Assembly (NCBI RefSeq): GCF_015680235.1
Contig: NZ_JADLJL010000002.1
Coordinates: 1-64,000, forward strand
Length of the DNA stretch: 64,000 nucleotides
Direction of reading: 5' to 3'
DNA from: Pseudomonas guariconensis
Lineage (GTDB): Bacteria; Pseudomonadota; Gammaproteobacteria; Pseudomonadales; Pseudomonadaceae
The position numbers and the translations under genes were made by a program. This document shows, piece by piece, positions 34,927 through 44,700 of this stretch. How positions within the stretch are numbered: the first letter of the stretch is position 1; each line of letters begins with the position of its first letter. Under the pieces are notes generated by a model. That model did no database searches. It saw only the letters and a program-made list of their open reading frames with translations, and was not told the DNA's origin.

Positions 34927-36369
34927 CTACTGAGCGAGGCGCTCGATGGCCTCGGCAACCCCGGCGCCATAGGCCGGATCAGCTTTGCTGCAATTGTTAA
35001 TATGCCGTTCGATAACCTCATGAGCAGCCCCTCTGATTGCCCGCGCCGTGTTATCGAATAACGCCTGCTGCTGCGCCGGCGACATCAGGCGGAACAGCGC
35101 GGCGGGCTGCGAGTAGTAGTCCTCGTCGGCACGGTGGTTCCAGTGATCGGCGGCACCTTCCAAGCTTAGCGGCGGTTCGGCGTACTCCGACTGATCGGCC
35201 CACTCGCCGTAGCTGTTTGGCTCATAGGCCAGGCGCGCGCCCTGGTTACCGTCGACGCGCATCTGGCCGTCGCGGTGGTAGCTGTGGAACGGGCAGCGCG
35301 GCGCATTGACCGGAATATGCGTGTGGTTAATGCCAAGCCGGTAGCGCTGCGCATCGCCATAGGAGAACAGCCGGCCCTGCAGCATCTTGTCCGGCGAGAA
35401 GCCGATGCCGGGCACCACATGGGCCGGGTTGAAGGCGGCTTGCTCGACCTCGGCGAAGACGTTCTCCGGATTGCGATTGATTTCCAGAACGCCGACCTCG
35501 ATCAGCGGATAGTCCTTGTGTGGCCAGACCTTGGTCAGGTCGAAGGGGTTGATCGTGTAGCTGCTGGCGTCTTTCTCCGGCATCACCTGCACGTAGAAGG
35601 TCCAGCGCGGGAAGTTGCCCTGCTCGATGTTGTCGTACAGGTCGCGCTGGCTGCTTTCGCGGTCGCCGGCAATTACTTGCCCGGCCTCGGCGTCGGACAG
35701 GTTGCGGATGCCCTGTTGGCTCTTCCAGGTGAACTTGACCCAGTGCCGTTCGTTGGCGGCGTTGATGAAACTATAGGTGTGGCTGCCGAACCCGTGCATG
35801 TGGCGGTAACCGTCGGGAATGCCGCGATCGCTCATGACGATGGTGATCTGGTGCAGCGCCTCCGGTAGGCTGGTCCAGAAATCCCAGTTGTTCTGTGCGC
35901 TGCGCATGCCGGTGCGCGGGTCGCGCTTCACCGCGTGGTTGAGGTCGGGGAACTTGAGCGGGTCGCGCAGGAAGAATACCGGGGTGTTATTGCCCACCAA
36001 GTCCCAGTTGCCCTGCTCGGTATAGAACTTGATGGCGAAGCCGCGGATGTCGCGCTCGGCATCCGCCGCACCGCGCTCGCCGGCGACGGTGGAGAAACGC
36101 ACAAAGATCTCGGTCTGCTTGCCGATCTGCGAGAACAATGCCGCGCGGGTGTAGCGGCTGATGTCATGGGTGACAGTGAAGGTGCCGTAGGCGCCTGAGC
36201 CTTTGGCGTGCATGCGTCGCTCGGGTATCACCTCGCGGTCGAAGTGGGCGAGTTTCTCCAAGAGCCACACATCCTGCAGCAGAGCAGGGCCGCGCGGCCC
36301 GGCGGTCTGGGTATTGTTATTGTCGACGACAGGCGCGCCGACGGCGTTGGTCAGTTTGTTCTTCGACAT
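34927..36369 (-). CDS. katA: Heme catalase, small-subunit (KatA) type
   Basis: 480 residues, clade-3 small-subunit size. The catalytic His 54 is in [12 protein letters not shown], the distal Asn in [17 protein letters not shown], and the proximal heme Tyr in [15 protein letters not shown] near residue 335. It dismutates hydrogen peroxide in the cytoplasm. There is no signal peptide. The ATG has AGGAG upstream. It lies next to redox and regulatory genes of the accessory island; no OxyR gene or site was recognised nearby. Confidence 0.97.
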   Translation of the reverse strand: MSKNKLTNAVGAPVVDNNNTQTAGPRGPALLQDVWLLEKLAHFDREVIPERRMHAKGSGAYGTFTVTHDISRYTRAALFSQIGKQTEIFVRFSTVAGERGAADAERDIRGFAIKFYTEQGNWDLVGNNTPVFFLRDPLKFPDLNHAVKRDPRTGMRSAQNNWDFWTSLPEALHQITIVMSDRGIPDGYRHMHGFGSHTYSFINAANERHWVKFTWKSQQGIRNLSDAEAGQVIAGDRESSQRDLYDNIEQGNFPRWTFYVQVMPEKDASSYTINPFDLTKVWPHKDYPLIEVGVLEINRNPENVFAEVEQAAFNPAHVVPGIGFSPDKMLQGRLFSYGDAQRYRLGINHTHIPVNAPRCPFHSYHRDGQMRVDGNQGARLAYEPNSYGEWADQSEYAEPPLSLEGAADHWNHRADEDYYSQPAALFRLMSPAQQQALFDNTARAIRGAAHEVIERHINNCSKADPAYGAGVAEAIERLAQ

Positions 36370-36381
36370 CAGGGTTACTCC

Positions 36382-36575
36382 TCAAATCAGTTCACCAAGC
36401 AGCTCGCTGGTCGCGACAATGGCGCGGGCAAAGGTTGCCCGTTGATTTCATGGGCGGCGTGCAAAGTCTCCGCGGTGAAGGCCGTGGTGACATCGCGCGC
36501 CAGGATTCCGTGGTAACAGAGCTCGACGGCGAAGCGCGACGTGGCTTCGATGCAAAGGTTGCCATTAGCTGCCTG
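36382..36575 (-). pseudogene. Isochorismatase-like cysteine hydrolase, C-terminal remnant
   Basis: About 60 codons survive. In one frame the minus strand reads LCIEATSRFAVELCYHGILA and TTAFTAETLHAAHEINGQP, the usual C-terminal half of isochorismatase-fold hydrolases, including the Cys before the I-E-A-T-S-R helix. After one frameshift it continues TFARAIVATSELLGELI to a TGA at 36382. The N-terminal part is gone. It sits 13 bases upstream of the katA ATG. The rest of the gap to 36688 shows no gene. Confidence 0.75.
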
Positions 36576-36688
36576 CCTCCCAGACGCGACCGAAAGCCGC
36601 AGACTGGAAGCAGTCTTTGGCTTTTGGCAGGCCTGCGCACCAAGTCTCCGTAGGAGGCGATGCAGGACGCAGGCCTGACTTCGATCAA

Positions 36689-37612
36689 TCAATAGTCCCA
36701 GTAAGCCGCAATCCAGCGGAAAGCATCGCCATCCAACGCCACGCGTCCAACCGAAGGGAATGGCAGGTGAGTTGCAACGAAAATTTCGCCGCTCGATGCG
36801 GCTTCCTGTAGCAAGCGCACTCTGACGTGAACTGACTCCTCCGGATCATGCTCGAAGCCGTTGTGCCACTCCGGATGGTCGAAGGCCACCGGGAACAGCG
36901 CGTCGCCAGCGAAGGTCAGGCGCTCGCCCGCGGAATCGACGTAGACGATGCAATGTCCGGGGGTGTGGCCGCCCGTAAGCTTCGCCACCACGCCCGGCGC
37001 AACCTGGTACTCGTCTTCGAAGATATGTAGCCGGTTGTGGTAATGCGCCATGAATTCATTGGCCGTGCGCCGCAAAACATCCGGCACAGGCTGCGGCATT
37101 TCGGTCAGGCTGAAGTCGGGGATCTTCCAGAAGTCGACCTCGGCCGACGTGACGTGGATGCGCACGTCCGGGCTCAGGCCGTTCTTCACTGTGTCGGTGA
37201 GCAACCCGCCGATATGGTCCATGTGCATGTGGGTGATCACGATATCGGTGATCGATGACAGCTCGATGCCGGCGTCCTTCAGGCGCCTGGGGAACTGCCC
37301 GGCGCGGGGGAAACCGGGGAACTGGTTGCCCAGGCCGGCATCGACCAGGATTGTATGCTTGCCGCTGCGCACCACCAGCACGTTCAGCGCCCAGTCGAAC
37401 ATGTCAGGGCCTAGGTACATGCCCTTGAACCACGCCGCGCGTTCTTCCGGGGTGGCATTGGTCGACATGGTTTCGGTCGGCAGCGGCAGCACACCATCGC
37501 TGACCACCAGCACGTCGATTTCGCCGACGCGCAGGGCATAGCGCGAAGGCACCAGTTCCTGGGCCGGGGTGGAGGTGTCTGGCTGAGCGAAGGTATTGAG
37601 GTGCATGGTCAT
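36689..37612 (-). CDS. MBL-fold metallo-hydrolase
   Basis: 307 residues from the ATG at 37612, which has AGGAG 7 bases upstream; the ORF extends to 37831 without a better start. The metal motif THMHMDHIGG (H-x-H-x-D-H) lies near residue 148, followed by LTGGHTPGHCIVYVDSAGER and TFAGDALFP near 232-262, giving a full two-metal site. The family includes lactonases, arylsulfatases and hydrolases of xenobiotic esters; the substrate is unknown. It lies 80 bases downstream of a flavoprotein gene on the same strand, probably one operon. Confidence 0.9.
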   Translation of the reverse strand: MTMHLNTFAQPDTSTPAQELVPSRYALRVGEIDVLVVSDGVLPLPTETMSTNATPEERAAWFKGMYLGPDMFDWALNVLVVRSGKHTILVDAGLGNQFPGFPRAGQFPRRLKDAGIELSSITDIVITHMHMDHIGGLLTDTVKNGLSPDVRIHVTSAEVDFWKIPDFSLTEMPQPVPDVLRRTANEFMAHYHNRLHIFEDEYQVAPGVVAKLTGGHTPGHCIVYVDSAGERLTFAGDALFPVAFDHPEWHNGFEHDPEESVHVRVRLLQEAASSGEIFVATHLPFPSVGRVALDGDAFRWIAAYWDY

Positions 37613-37692
37613 GGTCGTTCTCCTGTTGCTTTTGGGTAGCGCCATCAGGCGAATCGCACTCCTGTCCGGAGGAGAGATTGCAGGTGCGGCGA

Positions 37693-38895
37693 TCAGGCCA
37701 CGGGGATCAGCGGGTCGGCAGCGGCAAGGGCGGCGCGGCGGTCGGCGGCCGGCGGGTAAATCCACACGGTGTTGATCTGCGTCTTGAGTTCCTTGGCCTC
37801 GGCCTTGACCAGTTTCAGCTGGCGGTCCCAACCCTCGGTGTAAACGGCGCCCCAGGCGCCCAGGTCCAGGCAGGTCACGTACTTGGGCTGGCGGTACTGG
37901 GTTGGCTCGATGCCCAGCAGGTCGGCGGCGGCGTTGTTGCCGGCATGGCGACCTAGGCTGATGGCGTGCTGGCAGGACATCACTGCGAAGTTGCCGATCT
38001 CGTCAGTGGCCGCGTAGGCCACGTCGCCCGCGGCGAAGACGTTGTTCAGCCCGCGTACCTTGAGGTTGCCGTCCACGTGCAGGCGGCCCTGGCCGTCGCG
38101 CTCGGCATTCAGTTGTTCGGTCAGTGGACTGGCGCGGAAGCCGACAGTCCAGATAACCGTGTGGCTCTCGATGTGGCGGCCATCGGCGAGGGTGACGCCG
38201 TTGGCGTCTACGGCGGAGACCGTGGCACCGGTAATCCATTCGATCCCCAGGCTGTCGGAGGCTTCGATGATGGACGGACGGATGCCATCGCCCATCACCG
38301 CACCGATGCGTTCGCCGCGATCAACGATGATCACCCGTACATCCTGGTCTTCGCCCAGCACCGCGCGCAGGCGGGCCGGCATTTCGGTGGCGGTCTCGAT
38401 ACCGGTGAAGCCGCCTCCGGCGATGACCACGGTATTGCGTGCGCGGCTGGCTGGCTTGTTACGCAGCGACATCAGATGGCTTTCCAGTCGCGCCGCCGAT
38501 TCGATCTGGTCGACATCAAAGGCATATTCCTTCAGGCCCGGTACAGGCGGGCGGGACAGCTGGCTGCCGCTGGCCAGCACCAGGCGGTCGTAGCTCAGCC
38601 TGCCAGTGCGGCCCGTTTCGTCGCGGTAGCCAACCTTGCGGGTCTGCTCGTCGATGCTCTCGGCGGTACCCTTGACGAAGCACACGCCCACGGCCTCGAA
38701 CAACTCGGCCAGCGGAGCGAACATGCTGTGCACATCGGGTTCGTAGAAACGCGGGCGGATGCGCAGTTCGGCCTGCGGCGCCAGCAGGGTGATCTCCACA
38801 TCATTGCGGCCGTGCATGTCCAGCAGGCGGGCGGCGCTCAGAGCGCTCCACAGTCCACCGAAGCCCGCGCCAATAACCAGAAGTTGCTGTTTCAT
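37693..38895 (-). CDS. NAD(P)/FAD-dependent oxidoreductase, NADH dehydrogenase (NDH-2)-like
   Basis: 400 residues from the ATG at 38895 (AGGAG upstream). Two dinucleotide-binding motifs are visible: QQLLVIGAGFGGLWSALSAA at the start and NTVVIAGGGFTGIETATEMP near residue 152, with the late FAD motif NNVFAAGDVAY near 288. It resembles type-II NADH dehydrogenases and related ferredoxin or quinone reductases. There is no clear C-terminal membrane anchor. The partner MBL hydrolase and a nearby receiver protein suggest a regulated redox role. Confidence 0.88.
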   Translation of the reverse strand: MKQQLLVIGAGFGGLWSALSAARLLDMHGRNDVEITLLAPQAELRIRPRFYEPDVHSMFAPLAELFEAVGVCFVKGTAESIDEQTRKVGYRDETGRTGRLSYDRLVLASGSQLSRPPVPGLKEYAFDVDQIESAARLESHLMSLRNKPASRARNTVVIAGGGFTGIETATEMPARLRAVLGEDQDVRVIIVDRGERIGAVMGDGIRPSIIEASDSLGIEWITGATVSAVDANGVTLADGRHIESHTVIWTVGFRASPLTEQLNAERDGQGRLHVDGNLKVRGLNNVFAAGDVAYAATDEIGNFAVMSCQHAISLGRHAGNNAAADLLGIEPTQYRQPKYVTCLDLGAWGAVYTEGWDRQLKLVKAEAKELKTQINTVWIYPPAADRRAALAAADPLIPVA

Positions 38896-38928
38896 GATGT
38901 ACTCCTGACTCGAATGGATGAATTGTCT

Positions 38929-38961
38929 TGAAATAACTGCTTCAAGTTCGTGTTTCAAGTT
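38929..38961 (-). promoter_or_regulatory. Repeat cluster upstream of the flavoprotein operon
   Basis: CTTGAA (38929-38934) and TTCAAG (38943-38948) form an inverted repeat, and TTCAAG recurs at 38956-38961 within a repeated TTCAAGTTCG. It lies 34-66 bases upstream of the start at 38895 and is a possible operator. No -35/-10 pair is obvious. The rest of the 38896-39178 gap shows nothing recognisable. Confidence 0.4.
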
Positions 38962-39178
38962 CGGCGTGACGCTGACGCGGGCGCAGATTGCGGCTCGCGT
39001 TGTTTTCTGCAGTCGTCCGCTGTAAATCCATGCTACGGAGAATAAAGTGCTGGCGCACTTCTACATCGGTGTTTGGGAATTACGCATGTGTGGAAGGGGA
39101 TTATACGAAGGTATCGATATGGAACTTGAACAGTTCATTGTCTGGCTGTCGTTCGGCGGGCAGTACCCGGTCGGAAAT

Positions 39179-39568
39179 TCATGAGTACTGCTGGAGCGCG
39201 GTTTCGATGCTGTCGAGCAACTGTTCTGCTTCGAAAGGTTTGGGCAAACAGGCAATCACGCCGGGCATGTCCGCACTGATCCGTGGCCTTTCGCCAGGGT
39301 AGGCCGTCATGAAAATCACCGGAATGTTCACGCCCCGGGTACGCAGAGCCTCGTAGAGCGCCACACCACACATTCCAGGCATCTGGATATCGGAGATCAG
39401 GCAGTTGGCCAGTTGCGGGCCATCGGAATCAAGGAATTCGCGGGCGCCGCTATAAGTGCGCGCCAGGTAACCGGTAGCGCGCAGTAGGCCTTCCAGCGCG
39501 ATGCGAAGGGATTCATCGTCGTCGACAATTGCAATGATAGCCTTATTGCGCATTTGCGTTTGTTGCAT
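39179..39568 (-). CDS. Receiver-only response regulator (FixJ-like receiver)
   Basis: 129 residues from the ATG at 39568; an internal ATG at 39553 is possible and neither has a strong ribosome site. It is a single CheY-like domain: acidic pocket IVDDDES near residue 14-20, phospho-acceptor Asp in LISDIQMPG near residue 60, VIFMTAYPGE near 84-93, and Lys in CLPKPF near 110. There is no DNA-binding domain. It may act as a phosphate sink or as a partner for the large histidine kinase encoded 2 kb away. It is divergent from the pseudogene zone. Confidence 0.9.
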   Translation of the reverse strand: MQQTQMRNKAIIAIVDDDESLRIALEGLLRATGYLARTYSGAREFLDSDGPQLANCLISDIQMPGMCGVALYEALRTRGVNIPVIFMTAYPGERPRISADMPGVIACLPKPFEAEQLLDSIETALQQYS

Positions 39569-39634
39569 CCTGTGGGGCACTCGCGGCGGTGCCGGCCTTA
39601 CTTTCACGATACGCCTTCGAACAAGTCGGAGAAG

Positions 39635-39648
39635 TATACCTAGGTATA
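39635..39648. promoter_or_regulatory. Perfect palindrome TATACCTAGGTATA
   Basis: A 14-base perfect palindrome 67 bases upstream of the receiver gene start. It is the only copy of this palindrome I found in the window. LuxR/FixJ-type regulators often bind such short palindromes, so it could be the site of the FixJ-type regulator at 41013, but this is inference. Nothing else is recognised in 39569-39853. Confidence 0.4.
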
Positions 39649-39853
39649 GTCTGGCAACACCGGCGTATGGAAATTACCACTGCCGGTCTGAGGGTAATGA
39701 TATTTGCGGCGATCCTTTTTTACGAACTGTACCCAAGTATTGGTGCGGATAACCAACGCGTGGCGATATTGCATCCATGTACAACTGACTCGAAGATTCA
39801 CCTGAATAACCTGCCATCACCTCGAAAGCCTGGATAATTGAGCGGGCGCAGCG

Positions 39854-40290
39854 ATGCGAGAGCGCAACGTGACCCAGGCGGGTCTGCGCACGATGTTCGA
39901 GGTCCCGCTGTTCATCCGCAGCGGCAGATCCATGGAGCCCACCGCGCGGGCCAAAGAAATCCATGAGCGCGTGGGGCCAGCCCTAGAAGGCATCGCCATG
40001 GCCCTGAGCTGGGTGACCGATGATGTCGATCGTGCGCTGGCCAGCCATGACCGGCAGCGCAGGCTGGTGCTTGCGGTGCCGCAGTTCAGCGCCTTGCCGG
40101 CGCTGATGGCCGGCAGCGACGTGCTCGCCACCGTGCCCGACTATGTGGGGCAGGCGATGGCGCCGGTCACAGGCTTGCGCGCCGAATACGCACCGCTGCC
40201 GCTGTCGAGCCCGGACCTTTCCATGGCCTGGCGTAGCACCAGTCATGCCGACCCGCGCGAGTGCTGGCTGCGCAGCCGCTCCTCGTCGGC
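39854..40290 (+). pseudogene. LysR-family regulator, internally deleted remnant
   Basis: An N-terminal LysR helix-turn-helix segment (LRTMFEVPLFIRSGRSMEPT, residues 12-31) is joined after about 25 residues to the C-terminal end of an effector domain (RLVLAVPQFSALPALMAGSD, VPDYVGQAMAPVTGLRAEYA, LSMAWRSTSHADPRECWLRS). About 170 residues of the middle are missing, so it is a fusion of the two ends. The true N-terminus is also short. It runs straight into antisense GlxA debris. Confidence 0.8.
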
Positions 40291-40309
40291 GAAACCTCAG
40301 GCGCGGGCA

Positions 40310-40740
40310 ACGCTAGTGCCAGGTCGATGCCGGCAGTGACGCCTGCCAACGTCCAGACCGCGCCCTGCTGGATGAAGATCGCGTCGGCATCCACCTCCTG
40401 AGCCGGGAAGTGCTGTTGCAGGGTGTCGTGTCGCGGCGCGGCAGCCGTCAAGCAGCCCGGCCTTGGCCAGCAGGAAGGGGCCGCTGCACACCGAGGCAAC
40501 CCGTCGCACTCTGGGCGCCGCTTGGCTCAGCTAGGCCGCCAGTTCGCCGTGGTCGTCGAGGGTTTCACAGATGTCCAGGGCCCCTGGAACGACCAGAGTA
40601 TCGACATCGGCGAGGTCGAGTTCAGCCAGAGAATTGTATTCACCCACAGTCCTTCGACGGTGCTCACCAGGGGGCGTTGTGCCAAAGTGATCGCTGTTGT
40701 CGCCGGAAACGGGTAAGGAAGAACAAAGGGTGCTTGCCAT
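40310..40740 (-). pseudogene. GlxA-type (DJ-1/PfpI-AraC) regulator, N-terminal remnant
   Basis: The minus strand reads NSLAELDLADVDTLVVPGAL, then an in-frame TAG at about 40531, then RRVASVCSGPFLLAKAGLLDG with the nucleophile-elbow Cys. After a frameshift it continues DADAIFIQQGAVWTLAGVTA and GIDLALAL. These are the DJ-1/PfpI domain of GlxA-family regulators. The AraC DNA-binding domain is missing where the sequence meets the LysR remnant near 40300. Confidence 0.82.
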
Positions 40741-41012
40741 CGGGGTTCTGCCTGGTCAGGTGGATTAAAGACCGTGGCCGGGCGCGTCAAGCGCCACACG
40801 TGGCCGATATTCAGGGGTTTTTGGCCTGGCGGCGCTTCGCTTCGCCAGGCTAGCCTTGCTCCCAGTAGCGGCGAGGTGCGCGCCATGGCAGAGTCGGCGG
40901 GCACCGCATCGGGCCCCATGACCACTGGGCTGGCGTTTTGTCGTGAGCCCCATCATGGACTAGAATTTTAGACCTGCACACTGCGCGTGTCGTGGTCCCT
41001 CAAGGAGGCAAG

Positions 41013-41675
41013 ATGAGCGCATCGGCGCATTCCAATCCGCCGCAAGACGCGAAGGAACCTGTGGTATATGTGGTCGATGACGACGAGTCCATGCGCCTCG
41101 CCCTCGATGGCCTGCTGCGTTCCATTGGTCTGCAGGTGCACTCCTTTGATTCCACCCAGAGCTTTCTCTCCTTTGTCCGGTGTGACGTGCCCAGTTGCCT
41201 GGTTCTCGACGTGCGCCTGCGAGGCGAAAGCGGCTTGGCCTTTCAGGAGCAGATGGAGAAAAGCGGGGTGCGGATGCCCATCGTGTTCATGACCGGCTAC
41301 GGAGATATTGCCATGACGGTGAAGGCCATGAAGGCCGGCGCTGTGGACTTCCTGGCCAAGCCCTTCCGCGATCAGGACATGCTCGACGCGGTGGCAAGTG
41401 CCCTGGTCCGGGACGGTGAGCGTTTGCGGGCCGAACAGTCCGGCGCGGCGCTGCGCCAGGCGTTCGAGGCGCTGACCCTGCGTGAGCGCGAAGTGCTGCG
41501 CTTCGTCGTGGCGGGGTTGATGAACAAGCAGATCGCCGCCGAGCTCAACCTCAGCGAGGTGACCGTGAAGGTGCACCGCGGCCAGGTGATGAAGAAGCTG
41601 GCCGCACGCTCGGTCGCCGATCTGGTGCGTAAGGCCGAGGCCCTGGGCGTCGAGCCGTTGCAGCGGACGACCTGA
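41013..41675 (+). CDS. FixJ/NarL-type response regulator
   Basis: 220 residues from the ATG at 41013, which has AAGGAGG upstream. The receiver domain (about 16-130) has the acidic pocket at D22-D24, phospho-acceptor Asp 66, Thr 94 and Lys 116. The LuxR-type helix-turn-helix (about 150-212) reads LTLREREVLRFVVAGLMNKQ and NLSEVTVKVHRGQVMKKLAA. It lies 68 bases before the giant kinase gene on the same strand and is its likely cognate output. Targets probably include the nearby oxidoreductase, hydrolase and MerR genes. Confidence 0.94.
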   Translation: MSASAHSNPPQDAKEPVVYVVDDDESMRLALDGLLRSIGLQVHSFDSTQSFLSFVRCDVPSCLVLDVRLRGESGLAFQEQMEKSGVRMPIVFMTGYGDIAMTVKAMKAGAVDFLAKPFRDQDMLDAVASALVRDGERLRAEQSGAALRQAFEALTLREREVLRFVVAGLMNKQIAAELNLSEVTVKVHRGQVMKKLAARSVADLVRKAEALGVEPLQRTT

Positions 41676-41743
41676 ACCGATTGCAAGACAGTCGCTGACC
41701 GCCGCTCGGGGGCAGCAGACCCCCCTTAGAGGTTGTCGAGCCG

Positions 41744-44700
41744 ATGGCCAGCAAACAGAAGATCCTGTGGAACGACGGTGAGCGGGTGTTCTGCCGCGCT
41801 CGCTCCGCCGGCGATGATAGCGCCAGCGTGCTGCTGGTGCGTCCCGCCGCCGAGCATCCTTCGCCCTCCACGCTGGAACGGCTGGCCCATGAGTACAACC
41901 TGCGTGACGAACTGCACAGTGCCTGGGCACTGCGTCCGCAGGCTTTGCACCGCGATGGTGGCAAGACCCGCCTGCTGCTCGATGACCCCGGCGGCGAACC
42001 GCTGTCACGCCTGCTGCGACAACCGCTGGAAACCGGCACCTGCTTGCGCCTGGCCGTGGACATCGCCGTGGCGCTGCGCCAATTGCACCAGCGCGGCCTG
42101 GTGCACAAGGACCTCAAGCCCAATCACATCCAGGTAAACTGCACCGATGGCCAGGCGCGCCTGACCGGCTTCGGCCTGGCCTCGCGGTTGCCGCGCGAGC
42201 GCCAGGCGCCCGAGCCGCCAGAGACCATCGCCGGCACCCTGGCCTACATGGCGCCGGAGCAGACCGGGCGGATGAACCGCTCCGTCGACTCGCGCAGCGA
42301 CCTCTATGCCTTCGGCGTGGTCCTCTACCAGATGCTCACCGGTACGCTACCGTTCACCGCCAGCGACCCGATGGAATGGGTCCATTGTCACATCGCGCGC
42401 AAGCCGCTGCCGCCCGGCGAACGGGTTGCCGGCATGCCACCGATGCTCTCGCAGATCGTCCTCAAGTTGCTGGCCAAGACCGCCGAGGAGCGCTATCAGA
42501 GCGCCGCCGGCCTCGAGCACGACCTGCGTCGATGCCTGGCTGACTGGCAGCGAGAAGGGCAAATCATGTCCTTCACTCCTGATGAGCAGGGCACGCCGGA
42601 CCGCCTGTTGGTACCCGAGAAACTCTATGGCCGCGAGCATGAAGTCAAGGTGCTGGTCGAGGCCTTTGCGCGCATCGTCACCAGCAGCACGCCCGAGCTG
42701 GTGCTGGTGTCAGGCTACTCCGGGATCGGCAAGTCCTCGGTGGTCAACGAATTGCACAAGGTGCTGGTGCCGCCGCGCGGGTTGTTTGCTTCCGGCAAGT
42801 TCGACCAGTACAAGCGCGACATTCCCTACTCGACGCTGGTGCAGGCTTTTCAGGGGCTGGTGCGCACGTTGCTGGGCAAGAGCGGCGACGTGCTAGAAGG
42901 CTGGCGCAGCGCGCTGCTGGAGGCGCTGGAGCCCAATGCGCGGTTGATCACCGACCTGATTCCCGAGCTGCGGCTGATAATCGGCGACCAGCCGGCGGTA
43001 CCCGAGCTGGAGCCGCAGCAGGCCCGGCGCCGCTTCCTGTTGGTGTTCCACCGTTTTATCGGCGTGTTCGCCCGTGCCGATCACCCGCTGGCGCTGTTCC
43101 TCGACGACCTGCAATGGCTGGATGCAGCGACCCTCGACCTACTGGAAGACCTGCTGACCCATTCGGAGCTGCGCCACCTGATGCTGGTGGGCGCCTACCG
43201 CGACAACGAGGTGGACGCCAGCCATCCGTTGACGCGTAAGCTGCAGGCCATCCGCCAGGCCGGTGTGCGCATCGATGAGATACGCCTGGCGCCGCTGGCT
43301 CGCGCGCATATCGAGCAGTTGATCGCCGAGGCCCTGCGCTGCCCGCCGCCGAGTATCGTCGCGCTGGCCCGGCTGGTGCAGGACAAGACCGCGGGCAACC
43401 CGTTCTTCGTCATCCAGTTTCTCCAGGCGCTGGCCGAGGAAGAGTTGCTGACCTACGACCACGAGGCCCGGCGCTGGCGCTGGGAACCGGAGCGCATCCA
43501 CGAAAAGGGCTTCACCGACAATGTCGTCGACCTCATGGTCGGCAAACTCGCGCGCCTGCCGCTGCAAACCCTCAAGGCCCTGCAGCAGCTCGCCTGTCTC
43601 GGCAACATGGCACAAATCGATACCCTGGCGACCGTGCTCAACCTGCCGTCTGCGAAGGTCCACTCGATACTCTGGCCGGCGGTTCGCCAGGAATTGGTGG
43701 AACGTCAGGAGGGCGCGTGCGCGTTCGCCCATGACCGCATCCATGAGGCGGCATACTCGCTGATTGCCGAGGGAGCCCGTGCCGGAGCGCACCTGCGCAT
43801 CGGCCGCCTACTGGCCGAGCAGACCCCGGCGCAGCGGCGCGAAGAGGCGATCTTCGAGATCGTCGGCCAGCTCAATCGCGGCGCCAGGCTGATCGAGGCC
43901 CGCGCTGAGCGGGAGCAACTGGCCGAATACAACCTGCTGGCTGGGCAACGTGCCAAGGCTTCCAGTGCCTATAGCTCGGCGCTCGCCTACCTGGGTGCTG
44001 GGGCGGAACTGCTCAGCGGCGACTGCTGGGAGCGCCGTCACGACCTGTGCTTCGCCTTGGAACTCAATCGTGCCGAGTGCGAATTCCTTACGGGCCAGCT
44101 GGCGCAGGCCGACCAGCGTCTCATCGCGCTGACGCCACGCGCCATTACCACGGTGGAGCAGGCGGCAGTCGCCTGCCTGCAGATGGACGTATGCCTGCTG
44201 CAGGACCGCAGCGACAGGGCGGTCGCCGTGTGCCTGGCCTACCTGGAGGCGGTCGGCATCCACTGGTCGGCGCACCCGGATGACGAGCAGGTGCGCGTGG
44301 AATACCAGCAGATCTGGACGCAGCTGGGCAAGCGCAGGATCGAACAGCTGATCGACCTGCCGCTGATGGAGGATGCTGCGTCCCTGGCCACTCTCGATGC
44401 CCTCGGCAAGCTGTTCGCCCCGGCGTTGCAGAGTAACGCCAACCTGGCCAGCCTGACCGTCTGCAAGGCTGTCAGCTTGAGCCTCGAGCGGGGCAATTGC
44501 GACGCCTCCTGCATGCTGTATGCAAATGTCGGGCGCGTCGCTGGCCGCCGCTTCGGTGATTACGAAGCCGGCTACCGCTTTGGCCGCCTGGGCTGCGATC
44601 TGGTCGATCGGCGCGGCCTGAATCGCCATGAGGCGCGCACCTACCTGTGCTTCTCGATGTTCGTGGCGCGCTGGATGCGTCCGGTGCGCGAGTGCCGGGA

